The notes: a model not told the origin generated them from the letters alone. Positions 55,398 through 64,000 are shown, counted from the stretch's first letter. The stretch: 64,000 nucleotides of DNA from Candidatus Aminicenantota bacterium (GCA_026393835.1 JAPKZK010000138.1:62001-126000); one strand, 5' to 3'. Made by a program: numbers and translations.

Positions 55398-57512
55398 ATG
55401 TACCTCAAAAAAATTTGGCTTCACAATGGTTGGAACAATGGGGCCTATGACCTGGATTTTCAAGATGGGGATAAACGTATAAAACAATGGTCCATCATCG
55501 AGGGATTGGAACCCGCCCGGGCTCTTTTATTATTTAAAATGCTCGCCCTTTGTTTGGGGGGAAAATGTGAAAATTATCCTGCGTTGGCCGGTGAAATTTT
55601 AGGACAACGCTGCCGCCAGGATAGCCCCATCCGGTTTGGCGTTGAATTGCTGACGGTCCCGAATAAAAAGGTCAATGGAAACCGAACGATAATAATATCC
55701 CAGGAAGTTTCCGAAGTTGCCGATGAAGTGAATACCCGGCCTTTTACGTCCCCGTTTAATGATTTAAAACCGCTGGGCTATTTTGCCTATGGGTATGATT
55801 CCAACCGGGACTTAGGCGACCGGGTGCAGCCGGAATATCCGGCAAATTCCCGCCCGCGGCATACTCGTTTTGAGACCTTTTTGGGGGGGCATTTTCCCTT
55901 GCTGCCCTTAAAACACTGGCTTTCTTTGCAGTATCGAAACGCCGACCGGCACAACAGCACTCTGGCCCAAAACCTGTATAATAGTTCTTTATCATTGATC
56001 TCCGGTTTGCTTCCGCGTCTCCGTTTCTCCCATCCGGGTGAAGATCACACCCTTTCGCGGCTTCCCGGTGATTATATTGCCCCGATGGAATTCTTAGTCG
56101 ACTTTACCCGGCAAATTTCGGATTCGAAGGTGAACGGCGCCGGTTTTAATACCAGCGCCGGGATTCTTTTTATTCATCAAGTGGAGAAACTGTTTCCGTT
56201 AAAAGATAATCCCGAAGCGATCCGGGTGTTGGCGGATATCTTTCCCAACCTGCAATTTATCTTTACCTGTCAACAACAGGAAATGGCTGCATCCATTAAA
56301 CAAATGAACGGGATGACTGTCCCGGGTCCTTCTTCAACCCACCCGGTTAAAATGACCCAATGGGTGGTCACCAAAGCGGGGAGAGAGAAATCGATCTGCG
56401 CTTATCGAAATAACTTTAAAATGAACAGGTTTGCCGAATTGTCGCCGGCCGCAGGGGATACGGTCGTTTTAATCGATGTGGACAGTACCATTCCCAACCT
56501 GGCCTTGATGAAAATATCTCGATTCTATAAAAAACAAGGGCGGGAGGTAATTTTAACCAGGGAGTCCGCCCTTCACCGTAAAGCCGACCGGGTGTTTGCC
56601 AGTTGTGTATTCAGGAACCGGTCTACCCAGGTTAAAATAGATAGGTTAAAAAGTATACACGCTGAAGCGCTTGACATTGGCGGCGCCGGTGTGGATATCT
56701 TTAAAAAGCTTCCCGGGGAAATCGATGCCCTGATGCCGGATTATGAATTATACCCGGGTATGGATTTTGCCATGGGTTTTTTAACCCGGGGGTGCCATCA
56801 TAACTGTGGTTTTTGCCTGGTTCCCCGAAAGGAAGGCGCTTTAAGACAGGTTGCAACGCTTGACGACATCGTTCCGCCGGGATTCGCAAAACTGGTGCTG
56901 TTGGATAACAATTTATTGGCTTATCCGGGTACAACGGATATTTTCAAGGAGATCATAAAAAGAAACCTGCGGGTTAATTTCAATCAAACCCTCGATATCC
57001 GGTATGTCACCCCTGGAAATGCGGGACTACTGGTAAAGATAGACAGTAGGAATTATAGTTTTTCAAAGCGTATGTACTATTTCAGTCTTAACTCCAGTGC
57101 GTTAATTCCCGTGGTGGAAGAAAAGATAAATTTGTTAAAAGGCATCAAGCGGCATGATTTCATATTTATATGTATGTATGGGTACGACACCACACTTTCC
57201 GACGATATCGGGAGGTTCTCGTTTTTGCAAAACCTGGGGGTGTCGCCTTTTACGCAGAGGTTTCAACCGCTGGATGGTTCCCCGGTACCGTTGGTAGAGA
57301 ACTATTTCGATACGGAAATCGATGCATTATTGAATATCTCATTTTACAATAACGGTAGAAATTTTGAAGGTTTTTTAAAGTGGGTCAGCCGGAGGTACGT
57401 GGAGGAGTTTGGAAAGCTTCATATGCCGTTAGTGGATTTAATTTTTAAGTACAATTATAAGCCTTATAAATACAAGTATATTAAAACCATGGCCGGGACC
57501 TTGCCGGCATAA
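55398..57512 (+). CDS. Fusion of degenerate RecF-like ATPase and radical SAM enzyme
   Basis: 704 residues in one uninterrupted frame. Residues 1-330 resemble an SMC/RecF-type ATPase (MYLKKIWLHNGW...; late GILFIHQVEKLFP and TCQQQEMAA), but the Walker A position reads EGLEPARALLLFKM with no GKT. A middle segment (about 355-445) recalls the lead-in of phage-type radical SAM proteins (VVLIDVDSTIPNLALMKIS). The radical SAM core has RGCHHNCGFCLVPRKEG with Cys466, Cys470, Cys473. The AAA/nuclease gene is 7 bases upstream. Substrate unknown. Confidence 0.8.
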   Translation: MYLKKIWLHNGWNNGAYDLDFQDGDKRIKQWSIIEGLEPARALLLFKMLALCLGGKCENYPALAGEILGQRCRQDSPIRFGVELLTVPNKKVNGNRTIIISQEVSEVADEVNTRPFTSPFNDLKPLGYFAYGYDSNRDLGDRVQPEYPANSRPRHTRFETFLGGHFPLLPLKHWLSLQYRNADRHNSTLAQNLYNSSLSLISGLLPRLRFSHPGEDHTLSRLPGDYIAPMEFLVDFTRQISDSKVNGAGFNTSAGILFIHQVEKLFPLKDNPEAIRVLADIFPNLQFIFTCQQQEMAASIKQMNGMTVPGPSSTHPVKMTQWVVTKAGREKSICAYRNNFKMNRFAELSPAAGDTVVLIDVDSTIPNLALMKISRFYKKQGREVILTRESALHRKADRVFASCVFRNRSTQVKIDRLKSIHAEALDIGGAGVDIFKKLPGEIDALMPDYELYPGMDFAMGFLTRGCHHNCGFCLVPRKEGALRQVATLDDIVPPGFAKLVLLDNNLLAYPGTTDIFKEIIKRNLRVNFNQTLDIRYVTPGNAGLLVKIDSRNYSFSKRMYYFSLNSSALIPVVEEKINLLKGIKRHDFIFICMYGYDTTLSDDIGRFSFLQNLGVSPFTQRFQPLDGSPVPLVENYFDTEIDALLNISFYNNGRNFEGFLKWVSRRYVEEFGKLHMPLVDLIFKYNYKPYKYKYIKTMAGTLPA

Positions 57513-57573
57513 AAGGGGGAAGTTTGTCATTGGCTTGTCCTCTGGAAGCTTTTATAAAAAACCTCCCACGACA

Positions 57574-57733
57574 AAAAATTATTGCGTAAGGATAAAAAAT
57601 TATCCCGTAAGGATAATCAATTATTGCGTAAGGATACCAAAATTTCTAGCCTAGAAACTACAATATCCAGCCTGGGAACCGACAATATCGCGGCAGGAGA
57701 TTGTTATTTTCCTGTAAGGATAGTATAATATCC
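57574..57733 (+). repeat. 21-bp array D (about seven units)
   Basis: GCGTAAGGAT/CCGTAAGGAT recurs with cores at 57585, 57606 and 57627; diverged units (CCTAGAA, CCTGGGA, CGGCAGG, CTGTAAGG) continue to about 57713 at 21-base steps, with one 2-base slip near 57650. A reading frame through it is open but lacks a start. Just upstream of the HU-like gene. Confidence 0.75.
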
Positions 57734-57765
57734 TTACGCGAAAAAAAATAAATGAAGGAGGATTC

Positions 57766-58161
57766 ATGGCGCAATTTATACATGTTTTGCGAGCCTATTC
57801 GCCGCGTTTAAAATTGGGACCCCGGGTTACTATGAATGAAGTAGTCAGTTTCATTTCCGGGCGCACTGGTCTTAATAAAGGCATTATCCTTATGGTGCTC
57901 TGTGAAATAAAAGACGCCCTGGTATTTTTTCACCTGACCGGTCGGTCGGTCAAGTTGGAGGGGCTTGGTTGTTATACGCCCAAAATCGATTTGAAAGGCA
58001 ATATCAATGTCACCAATCGTATCCCTTCCGAATTTAAAGCGGACTTAAACAAGCCCCGCGCCTTCGAAGGCGAGATCATAAACAGTGATATGATCGGAAA
58101 AACAGTTGGAGAACTAATTGCCCGCTGGAATAAAGAACACCCTGATAATCCGGTTAGATAA
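57766..58161 (+). CDS. HU/IHF-like DNA-binding protein
   Basis: 131 residues. The HU-like fold is suggested by the opening helices (TMNEVVSFISGRTGLNKGII), the beta segment FFHLTGRSVKLEGLGCYTP and NRIPSEFKADLNKPRAFEG. It lacks the short basic arm of classical HU and has a C-terminal helical tail. GAAGGAGG precedes the ATG. It follows array D directly, which makes binding to such phased repeats an idea to test. Confidence 0.75.
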   Translation: MAQFIHVLRAYSPRLKLGPRVTMNEVVSFISGRTGLNKGIILMVLCEIKDALVFFHLTGRSVKLEGLGCYTPKIDLKGNINVTNRIPSEFKADLNKPRAFEGEIINSDMIGKTVGELIARWNKEHPDNPVR

Positions 58162-58503
58162 TTTTTTACCTAACATGAAAATAGCCACAAAGGCACGAAG
58201 GCACAAGGGGGAAAAGATGGAAGGTAAGAAGTTAGGGGGTTAAGAAGGTAAGAGAAAAGCAATAGGATGACGGGTCACGATGAGCCGACATGATTGGCTG
58301 TCCGATATTTAAACACGGGCTGTTTTTTCGTTTTTCCTTTTTTTCTTCGCGTGTCTTCGCGTTCTTAGCGGCTCCCTTTTCTTCTTTTCCCGGGTATGGC
58401 CATGTTTCAATAATAAAAATCGTCCGGGTATTGAAAAATCAATCCTTTTCTGGTAAATTATCGATATGAAGACTTACTCTTTGAAATTTCAACCGAGGGC
58501 AAT
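58162..58503 (+). other. Intergenic region with promoter of the TIR operon
   Basis: 342 bases without a gene. The left part holds low-complexity words (GGTAAGAAGTTAGGG, CTTCGCGTGTCTTCGCG). A promoter TTGAAA (58431-58436), 17 bases, TAAATT (58454-58459) precedes the TIR-ATPase gene, with GAGGG 5 bases before its ATG. Confidence 0.5.
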
Positions 58504-60162
58504 ATGGATGCTCTAAATAAAGATAATGGTATCGCCCTGTATATCGCTTATTCCGCTGAGGATGAGGAACTGTACCGGGATGAGTTTAAGCCCTATTTCC
58601 AACAAATGGAAAAATCCGGGTTGATTCATTCCTATTACGAGCGAAAAATTATCGGGAAACAATGGGACCATGTAATCAGTGATCAATTGGATAGGTCCCG
58701 TATTATTTTAATACTGGCCAGCCTCGATTTTATAAGCTCGGAATATTGTTACGGGGAAGAAGTACGGCAAATGGTGGATTTACATATCCGCGGCGCTGCC
58801 ACGGTGGTACCGGTTTTGATCGATGATATAGATTGGTCGGATACACCGTTCGGGAAGTTGGATACGTTTCCTTCGAATGGAAAGTCCGTTCGCGGCCCCT
58901 ATTGGAAAAATACAAAAAGCGCTTTAGATAATTTATTCGAAGAAATCAGGTGGGTTTTCATAAAAACCGTTACCCCCAGCGGCGATATTGTCGGCTTCGA
59001 CGGTCAACCCTTTCCTTATTGTATCAAACAGTTCAACATCAAGAACTTTCTCTGTATCAAAGATATTTATACCGGCGAAATCCCGGTGGATACCCAATGG
59101 GTATTGATCACCGGCCGCAATGGCGATGGCAAAACCGCCCTTCTCCAGGCGCTGGCCATCGGTTTATTGGGAAACGAAAAAGGAATTGCTGAAAATTATT
59201 TGCTGGGGGATAGCCCGGATGCCCGTATCGAAATCGAATTCAAAAGCAATGGGGCAAATAAAATCCAGCGCTTCTTCAAGGATAAGGAGCATTGGGAAAC
59301 AGAACGTCTATACCCGGGCGACGTTACCCCTCCAAGGCTGATGGCTTATGGGGTGACCCGCTTAAAAATTTTAACGCCTGAATCCGAAGATGACCTGAAA
59401 GATGCAAAAGAGTTATACCCGGTTTTCAGTTTATACCACGAAACCGAGGGATATTTCAAAAATATCGAAACCTGGCTTAAAGAGCATTCGGAGAAAGATG
59501 AAGAGCAAGAAAAGCCTATCGTGGATGAAATAAAAAAGACCTTGCTGGAATTGCTGCCCGGTATTAAATCGTTGAATATCGAGGGGTTCCCGGATAAAAA
59601 AGTGATTTATAAGGAAAAAGGCTTCGACGCAGAGTACAAACATGTATCTTCCGGGAGTAAAATGGTCATTGCTATGATTGGGGACATGCTTAAACGGTTT
59701 ATCCAATTACAGCCTGATGCACAAAGCGTATCCGACTTTGAAGGTATTGTTTTTATCGATGAATTGGACCTCCATCTTCACCCCGTCTGGCAAAGGGAAT
59801 TTCCCGGTCTTCTTTCTTCGATTTTCCCCAAAATCCAATTCTGGGCAACCACACACAGCATTGTACCGTTTATGAAAGCTCCACTTAATTCTATTTTTCT
59901 CACTATCTCCCGCACCCCCGAAACAGGAACAACTATTAAAAGGCTGGAAATCGATGTTAAGAATCTCTTACCAAATACGCTAATTAGTTCGCCTCTTTTT
60001 GGAATAGAGGATTTTATCTCGCCATATGCCGATGATTTCCGATCCGAATATCTTTACAAGGAAATATTAACCCATGAGGATTTGCAAAAAAAATTAGATG
60101 AAGCGGCGAAAACATTTAAAATTCCCAGGGGAACTGTCGGTAAGGATTCGAGCAACCGATGA
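58504..60162 (+). CDS. TIR-domain fused to PtuA/RecF-like ATPase
   Basis: 552 residues. TIR domain at about 8-150 (ALYIAYSAEDEELYRDEF; SSEYCYGEEVRQMVD with Glu85/86 at the catalytic-Glu position of TIR NADases). Then an ABC-type ATPase: Walker A LITGRNGDGKTALL (204-214), Walker B GIVFIDELDLHLHP (about 415), and the switch His WATTHS. The ATPase plus the next gene (HNH) matches the Septu plan PtuA/PtuB, with a TIR module at the N-terminus. Overlaps the HNH gene by 4 bases (ATGA), so translation is coupled. A defence role is inferred. Confidence 0.85.
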   Translation: MDALNKDNGIALYIAYSAEDEELYRDEFKPYFQQMEKSGLIHSYYERKIIGKQWDHVISDQLDRSRIILILASLDFISSEYCYGEEVRQMVDLHIRGAATVVPVLIDDIDWSDTPFGKLDTFPSNGKSVRGPYWKNTKSALDNLFEEIRWVFIKTVTPSGDIVGFDGQPFPYCIKQFNIKNFLCIKDIYTGEIPVDTQWVLITGRNGDGKTALLQALAIGLLGNEKGIAENYLLGDSPDARIEIEFKSNGANKIQRFFKDKEHWETERLYPGDVTPPRLMAYGVTRLKILTPESEDDLKDAKELYPVFSLYHETEGYFKNIETWLKEHSEKDEEQEKPIVDEIKKTLLELLPGIKSLNIEGFPDKKVIYKEKGFDAEYKHVSSGSKMVIAMIGDMLKRFIQLQPDAQSVSDFEGIVFIDELDLHLHPVWQREFPGLLSSIFPKIQFWATTHSIVPFMKAPLNSIFLTISRTPETGTTIKRLEIDVKNLLPNTLISSPLFGIEDFISPYADDFRSEYLYKEILTHEDLQKKLDEAAKTFKIPRGTVGKDSSNR

Positions 60163-60992
60163 GAAGTATAAAAAAGGATTTCCTGTCGCCTCCGCCGGGA
60201 TTGGTAAAGTTTGCGGCAAAGCATATGGATAAAATGCTGGATGGGGATGACAACCCAATAAAAAGCTGTAAAAGCAAAGTAAGGAAACACCTGGAAACGC
60301 ATTATTTAAAAAGATGCGCCTATTGCGAATCGACTATCGGAACAACAGGCTTCTCACGCGTCGATCATTTCAGGCCCATCGCTAAATATAGGTGGCTGGC
60401 CATGGAGTGGAGCAACCTTTTGCTTTCTTGCGAAAAATGCAACGAATATAAATCGGATTCGTTTCCCCTCCGGGTTGAGAAAAAAAGAGTAATAAATCCA
60501 GGTAAAGAAAGCCATCTGGCCGATTCCCCCCATATGATGGATGAAGGCGCATTATTGCTCAATCCCGAATTGGATGACGCTTCGGAGCATATAACGTTTT
60601 CCCCGGATGGATCGATAAAAGAGAGAAATGGAAGTGAAAAGGGAAGAACAACCATCGATATTTGCAAATTAGATAGGGATGAACTCACGGAAAGATATAA
60701 AAAACAGATCGGCGGGATTTTATACGACATAAAAGATAAAACGATTATCGCGGCCACATTTTATACGGCCATTAAGACAGATGAAGACCTTTTATTGATT
60801 TTTATAGGGACCTTCCAGGCATTGGCCGGGCTAAAAAATCCTGGAAATAAATACGTCTATACTCAATTGGGAACTCAAATGTATGAGGAATTCGAAGACT
60901 TTTTCGTTAGAAAATTGCCTGGTAATGAAGACATGCGATTTTTGGTAAGAAGAGCATTTGAACTTTTCAGGCAAAGGTATTTCGATTCTTAA
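60159..60992 (+). CDS. PtuB-like HNH endonuclease
   Basis: 277 residues. CAYCES (Cys53, Cys56), VDHFRP (Asp69, His70), WSNLLLSCEKCNEYKSD (Asn86, Cys91, Cys94): a zinc-supported HNH fold as in PtuB of Septu and retron-associated effectors. It would nick or cut nucleic acid when activated by the ATPase. Couples to the previous gene by ATGA and is followed by the next after 11 bases. Confidence 0.88.
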   Translation: MRSIKKDFLSPPPGLVKFAAKHMDKMLDGDDNPIKSCKSKVRKHLETHYLKRCAYCESTIGTTGFSRVDHFRPIAKYRWLAMEWSNLLLSCEKCNEYKSDSFPLRVEKKRVINPGKESHLADSPHMMDEGALLLNPELDDASEHITFSPDGSIKERNGSEKGRTTIDICKLDRDELTERYKKQIGGILYDIKDKTIIAATFYTAIKTDEDLLLIFIGTFQALAGLKNPGNKYVYTQLGTQMYEEFEDFFVRKLPGNEDMRFLVRRAFELFRQRYFDS

Positions 60993-61003
60993 AAGGTGTA
61001 AAT

Positions 61004-62014
61004 ATGCCGGAAAAAATTGATATAAATGCTTATATCGTTTATACCCGTGCTTCCTATAAAGACCGGGAAGTACTGGAAAAATACTTGTCTATCTTAAAAT
61101 TGCAGGGATATATTCATTACCTGGCCGATAGGGAAATAGTCGCCGGTGAAACGTGGGAGCCCATCATCGGTGAAAACATTGTCTTTCCCGATTTGATCCT
61201 GGTTTTGCTGGATAATGAAATCGTCGACTCCGGGTACTTCCAGGGCGATGATTATGATAGAATCCGGTCCCTGGCGCGGATGGGGAAACTGGACCTGTTA
61301 TTTATCATCATTTCCGATTGCAACTGGGAACCCTTGATCCCCGGGGAAACAATAATCATCCTTCCGGAAGGGGGCAAGCCTATTTCCGATCCCTGGTGGG
61401 AATATAAAGCGTCCGTTTATAACCAGATTTTCAAAGCACTAAAATCGGTGATAAAGAAAAGAAAGAAGAAAAAACCGGTACTTCTTTTCGATACGCTTAT
61501 CACCACACTATCGCAGGTCCATGGGATTAGGAAAACCCTGCAAACGGATGAAAACAGCCGCAATACGGTTGTATCCCTTCTGCTGCAAACCCGCGGGTTC
61601 CGTGCTTACGATCAAACGCTGTCCGGTAGTTCCGAATCGGAGATCCGTTTGGCACAACTGGATATTAGAATCGAAGATGAAAAGGGCCACGCCGTTTCCA
61701 TTATCGAAGCCTTAAATCTCGACTCCCTCAATACCACAGTCATAGACCGTTATGTGTGGAAATTGTTCCACCAATACGATTGCAGCGGTTTAAAAGAGAA
61801 TTATATAGTGGTATATTCATCGGCGAAAGATTTCAAAGGCCTATGCAAAAAGTACCGGGAACACCTTCAGCAGATTGATTATGAATCCTATCCATTATTG
61901 AAAGATGGAATCGAAGAGGTCCCTACGGGGTTTAATAAGATCGCTGCGTTTCGTGCGCATCATCGCTGTAATAAAGGCGAAACCATTCTTTATCATATCC
62001 TGGTGGAGATGTGA
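61004..62014 (+). CDS. TIR-like protein with C-terminal nuclease-like domain
   Basis: 336 residues. N-terminal TIR-like fold (AYIVYTRASYKDREVLEKYL; ADREIVAGETWEPII; LILVLLDNEIVDSGYF) about residues 8-150, but the catalytic Glu region reads SGYFQGDDYDRI, with Asp instead of Glu, so NADase activity is doubtful. C-terminal domain (about 165-336) has ESEIRLAQLDIRIEDEKG and VSIIEALNLDSL, recalling a PD-(D/E)XK core in which the usual Glu-x-Lys is changed. Third gene of the TIR-ATPase/HNH operon. AAAAGGTG before the ATG. Confidence 0.65.
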   Translation: MPEKIDINAYIVYTRASYKDREVLEKYLSILKLQGYIHYLADREIVAGETWEPIIGENIVFPDLILVLLDNEIVDSGYFQGDDYDRIRSLARMGKLDLLFIIISDCNWEPLIPGETIIILPEGGKPISDPWWEYKASVYNQIFKALKSVIKKRKKKKPVLLFDTLITTLSQVHGIRKTLQTDENSRNTVVSLLLQTRGFRAYDQTLSGSSESEIRLAQLDIRIEDEKGHAVSIIEALNLDSLNTTVIDRYVWKLFHQYDCSGLKENYIVVYSSAKDFKGLCKKYREHLQQIDYESYPLLKDGIEEVPTGFNKIAAFRAHHRCNKGETILYHILVEM

Positions 62015-62023
62015 AAAAACGGG

Positions 62024-62054
<31 letters not shown>

Positions 62055-62113
62055 AGGGGTTGTCGTCCTTCGGACTTTTTCAAACGCCTGCGGCGAAACA
62101 CTAAACGGGATTT

Positions 62114-63451
62114 TCAAAGTAAGGAACGGATCAAACTACTTTCCGGGGCTACTAATTTTGCCACCGCATAAAGAGGATACGTGTGAATGTCATTGTCTAT
62201 GAAAAAATTTGAAACAGAAAACCGAACCCCATATGCGGATTTACCACGCTCATCCAAAAAAAGCCTTAGACTCTTGAGATGCCCGGCGGCCCCACTTTTG
62301 ACCTCTATGGGAACGATGATATCGTTTTTCCGGATTAAATAATCCAATTCGGCATTACTGGCCCGCTCCTCTCTCTGCCAATAAAACAAATCGCTTTTCT
62401 GGTCCGGCGTCGAATATGCCAACAATTCCTGGCCTACAAATGCTTCCGTTAAGCCACCTTTATTAATAAAATTGATCCCGGGTTCCAGTAACCAGGAAGC
62501 CGTATCACTCCCCAATACCGATTGACTGAGCGCTATATCGAGAAAAAGAACTTTAAATACATCTTCCTTTGCCGCCGCCGCCAAGGGAACCCCCTGGCCG
62601 CTGCTGTGAATTATCCTGGCGGCAACCCCGGCCTTGACCAATAATTCCAGGGCGGGCATCAATTCTCTTTTACGATACTCCCCAGGGATATTACTGAATT
62701 TGAACTTTTTCCCCAAAAAACCGGGTATCGAATTGAATAGAAGCTCTACATATTTTACCTGGTACTTTTTCGCGTATTTGTGAAAATCCTGCCGAAAGGC
62801 GTCGATAATAGTCCGGTGAATCTTAAAACACCGGTTAATATCGGAATTTTCCACGAAGCAGGCGACCGCTTCCGGCATCCCCCCCACCGTCATGTATTCC
62901 CCAAGCAGCAATAACAACTTATTATGAAGGGCTTCGTTAAGCTCCCGGGATTCATCATGATCGATAATGGTTTCAATCAATAACCCCTCGTTTTTGGCTG
63001 CCAGGAACTCCATGAAAGAGAGTGGATGCATATAAATCGAAGCCACACGCCCCACGGGCAGCCCGATGTTCTCAAGCTCAAAATCCAGCAAAGACCCGGC
63101 CGCTATTACATGAAGCTGCGGAAGCATTTCGTAAAAATATCTCAATGCGTTTATGGCGACTGGGGCCTCCTGGATTTCATCAAGGAATAGCAGGCTGACG
63201 CCGGGGATTATTTTTTTCCTGGTAAAAGCGGATAAATCACGGGTTATTCGTTCCGGGTCCAGGTCATGTTCGAAGATTTTTTTCGCTTCCGGGTAAAGCT
63301 CAAAGTTGACCTCGACATAATTCTGAAACTCTTGTCCCAGTTGCCGGATAATATATGTTTTGCCAACCTGGCGGGCCCCACGTATCAAAAGCGGTTTATG
63401 CCGCGGCTCCTCTTTCCACTTTTTCAACTCATGCAGAACGGTTCGTTTCAT
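62114..63451 (-). CDS. AAA ATPase with DUF4143
   Basis: 445 residues. Walker A RGARQVGKTYIIRQL (about 26), Walker B SLLFLDEIQEAP (about 90), and a DUF4143 C-terminal domain with a nuclease-like core (YLIRKNDIIVPIEVKSG). AAGGAG precedes the ATG. Three 32-bp repeats lie directly upstream. The role is unknown; the family is very common in archaea and uncultured bacteria and is not tied to one pathway. Confidence 0.9.
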   Translation of the reverse strand: MKRTVLHELKKWKEEPRHKPLLIRGARQVGKTYIIRQLGQEFQNYVEVNFELYPEAKKIFEHDLDPERITRDLSAFTRKKIIPGVSLLFLDEIQEAPVAINALRYFYEMLPQLHVIAAGSLLDFELENIGLPVGRVASIYMHPLSFMEFLAAKNEGLLIETIIDHDESRELNEALHNKLLLLLGEYMTVGGMPEAVACFVENSDINRCFKIHRTIIDAFRQDFHKYAKKYQVKYVELLFNSIPGFLGKKFKFSNIPGEYRKRELMPALELLVKAGVAARIIHSSGQGVPLAAAAKEDVFKVLFLDIALSQSVLGSDTASWLLEPGINFINKGGLTEAFVGQELLAYSTPDQKSDLFYWQREERASNAELDYLIRKNDIIVPIEVKSGAAGHLKSLRLFLDERGKSAYGVRFSVSNFFIDNDIHTYPLYAVAKLVAPESSLIRSLL

Positions 63452-63502
63452 TACAACTCCTTATCTTCATCAATTCAATAATCCCGGTAAAATGATAACG
63501 CA

Positions 63503-63589
63503 TTCATGGTCGAAAATCAAGGTAAATTTTCATTTTCATGGTCGAAAATCAAGGTAATTTTTTAATTTCATGGTCGAAATTCAAGGTAT
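63503..63589 (-). repeat. Three 32-bp direct repeats upstream of the DUF4143 gene
   Basis: TTCATGGTCGAAAATCAAGG begins at 63503, 63535 and 63567, an exact 32-base step; the third copy has one changed base. The conserved part is 23 bases and the remaining 9 are A/T-rich. On the minus strand the repeats sit 50-140 bases before the ATG. Confidence 0.85.
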
Positions 63590-64000
63590 TAACCACCGGC
63601 TGCAATTCGTTTTTTAAATTCTTTGACCCGCTCCCTCAAGTATATGGCCCGCTCGAAATCCAGTTGATCGGCCGCTTCTTTCATCTCTTTTTCCGCTTCC
63701 GTTATCATTTTGGGGATATTCTTCTTGGGAATATGTTTGGTATCGCGTAGATCGACTTCTTTTTCTTTAATAGGCTTAATAATGGTCCGGGGAGTAATAT
63801 GATGCACCCGGTTGTACTCCAGTTGGATATTGCGGCGCCGTTCGGTTTCCGCCACTGCTTGCCGTATGGAATCCGTGATTCTATCGGCGTACAATACCAC
63901 GCTGGAATCGAGGTTCCGCGCCGCCCTGCCGATGATCTGCACCAGGCTGCGGGCGTCCCGTAAAAACCCTTCTTTATCGGCGTCTAGTATCCCGATAAAC
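63589..64000 (-). CDS. uvrB: Excinuclease ABC subunit B, C-terminal fragment
   Basis: The frame is open from the right edge and ends at 63589. It contains ILDADKEGFLR, then SLVQIIGRAARN (helicase motif VI) and the C-terminal UVR domain (DQLDFERAIYLRERVKEF) that binds UvrC. About 136 residues of the expected 660-700. The stop partly overlaps the third repeat upstream of the DUF4143 gene. Confidence 0.95.
   Translation of the reverse strand, partial: FIGILDADKEGFLRDARSLVQIIGRAARNLDSSVVLYADRITDSIRQAVAETERRRNIQLEYNRVHHITPRTIIKPIKEKEVDLRDTKHIPKKNIPKMITEAEKEMKEAADQLDFERAIYLRERVKEFKKRIAAGG

Overview
The window looks like a chromosomal piece of an uncultured, moderate-GC (roughly 45-50%), Gram-negative-type bacterium. 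The mix of a GH127 glycosidase, a class I lanthipeptide system with a Bacteroidales-style GG precursor, several AAA-plus-nuclease ORFans, an Rpn-type nuclease and many short repeat tracts most resembles Candidatus Aminicenantes or neighbouring Acidobacteriota. That placement is inference: there is no rRNA in the window, and I found no tRNA.

Layout. 1-2300: an AT-rich end with the tail of a P1/DmpA-type peptidase and a secreted nitrilase-like protein. 2300-6100: a secreted purple-acid-phosphatase-like enzyme, then an integron gene cassette with a good attC site, inserted on the minus strand next to a decayed toxin-antitoxin-like gene, then an XRE regulator. 6280-7650: a promoter, a 21-bp-period repeat array and an all-helical protein gene. 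7670-12010: a HerA-like ATPase, a radical SAM protein and a small secreted Cys-rich protein. 12240-20260: a GH127 enzyme and a sugar/cell-surface operon (aminotransferase, GT2, methyltransferase, FdtA-like ketoisomerase, membrane protein). 20450-36260: a class I lanthipeptide system, with the precursor at 20582 and the machinery (LanC, split LanB, regulator, C39 peptidase/ABC exporter, HlyD) on the minus strand at 26-36 kb. An esterase, an Rpn nuclease and a homocysteine methyltransferase/MTHFR lie between. 36370-38030: a second copy of the repeat-array plus helical-protein arrangement. 38400-48020: a type I restriction-modification island. 48230-53700: a gene remnant, Mfd, a DMT transporter and an MCP-like protein. 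53800-57500: an AAA/nuclease gene and a degenerate-ATPase/radical-SAM fusion. 57570-58160: another 21-bp array before an HU-like gene. 58430-62010: a three-gene TIR-ATPase / HNH / TIR-like operon that looks like a composite anti-phage system. 62110-64000: a DUF4143 ATPase with three 32-bp repeats behind its start, and the end of uvrB.

The most notable items are: (i) four separate arrays with an exact or near-exact 21-bp period but unrelated unit sequences, each upstream of a gene, two of them upstream of paralogous genes; (ii) the TIR-ATPase/HNH/TIR-like operon, related to Septu but with TIR modules; (iii) a lone integron cassette whose removal on paper rejoins an open frame; and (iv) the fusion of a Walker-less RecF-like domain to a radical SAM enzyme.
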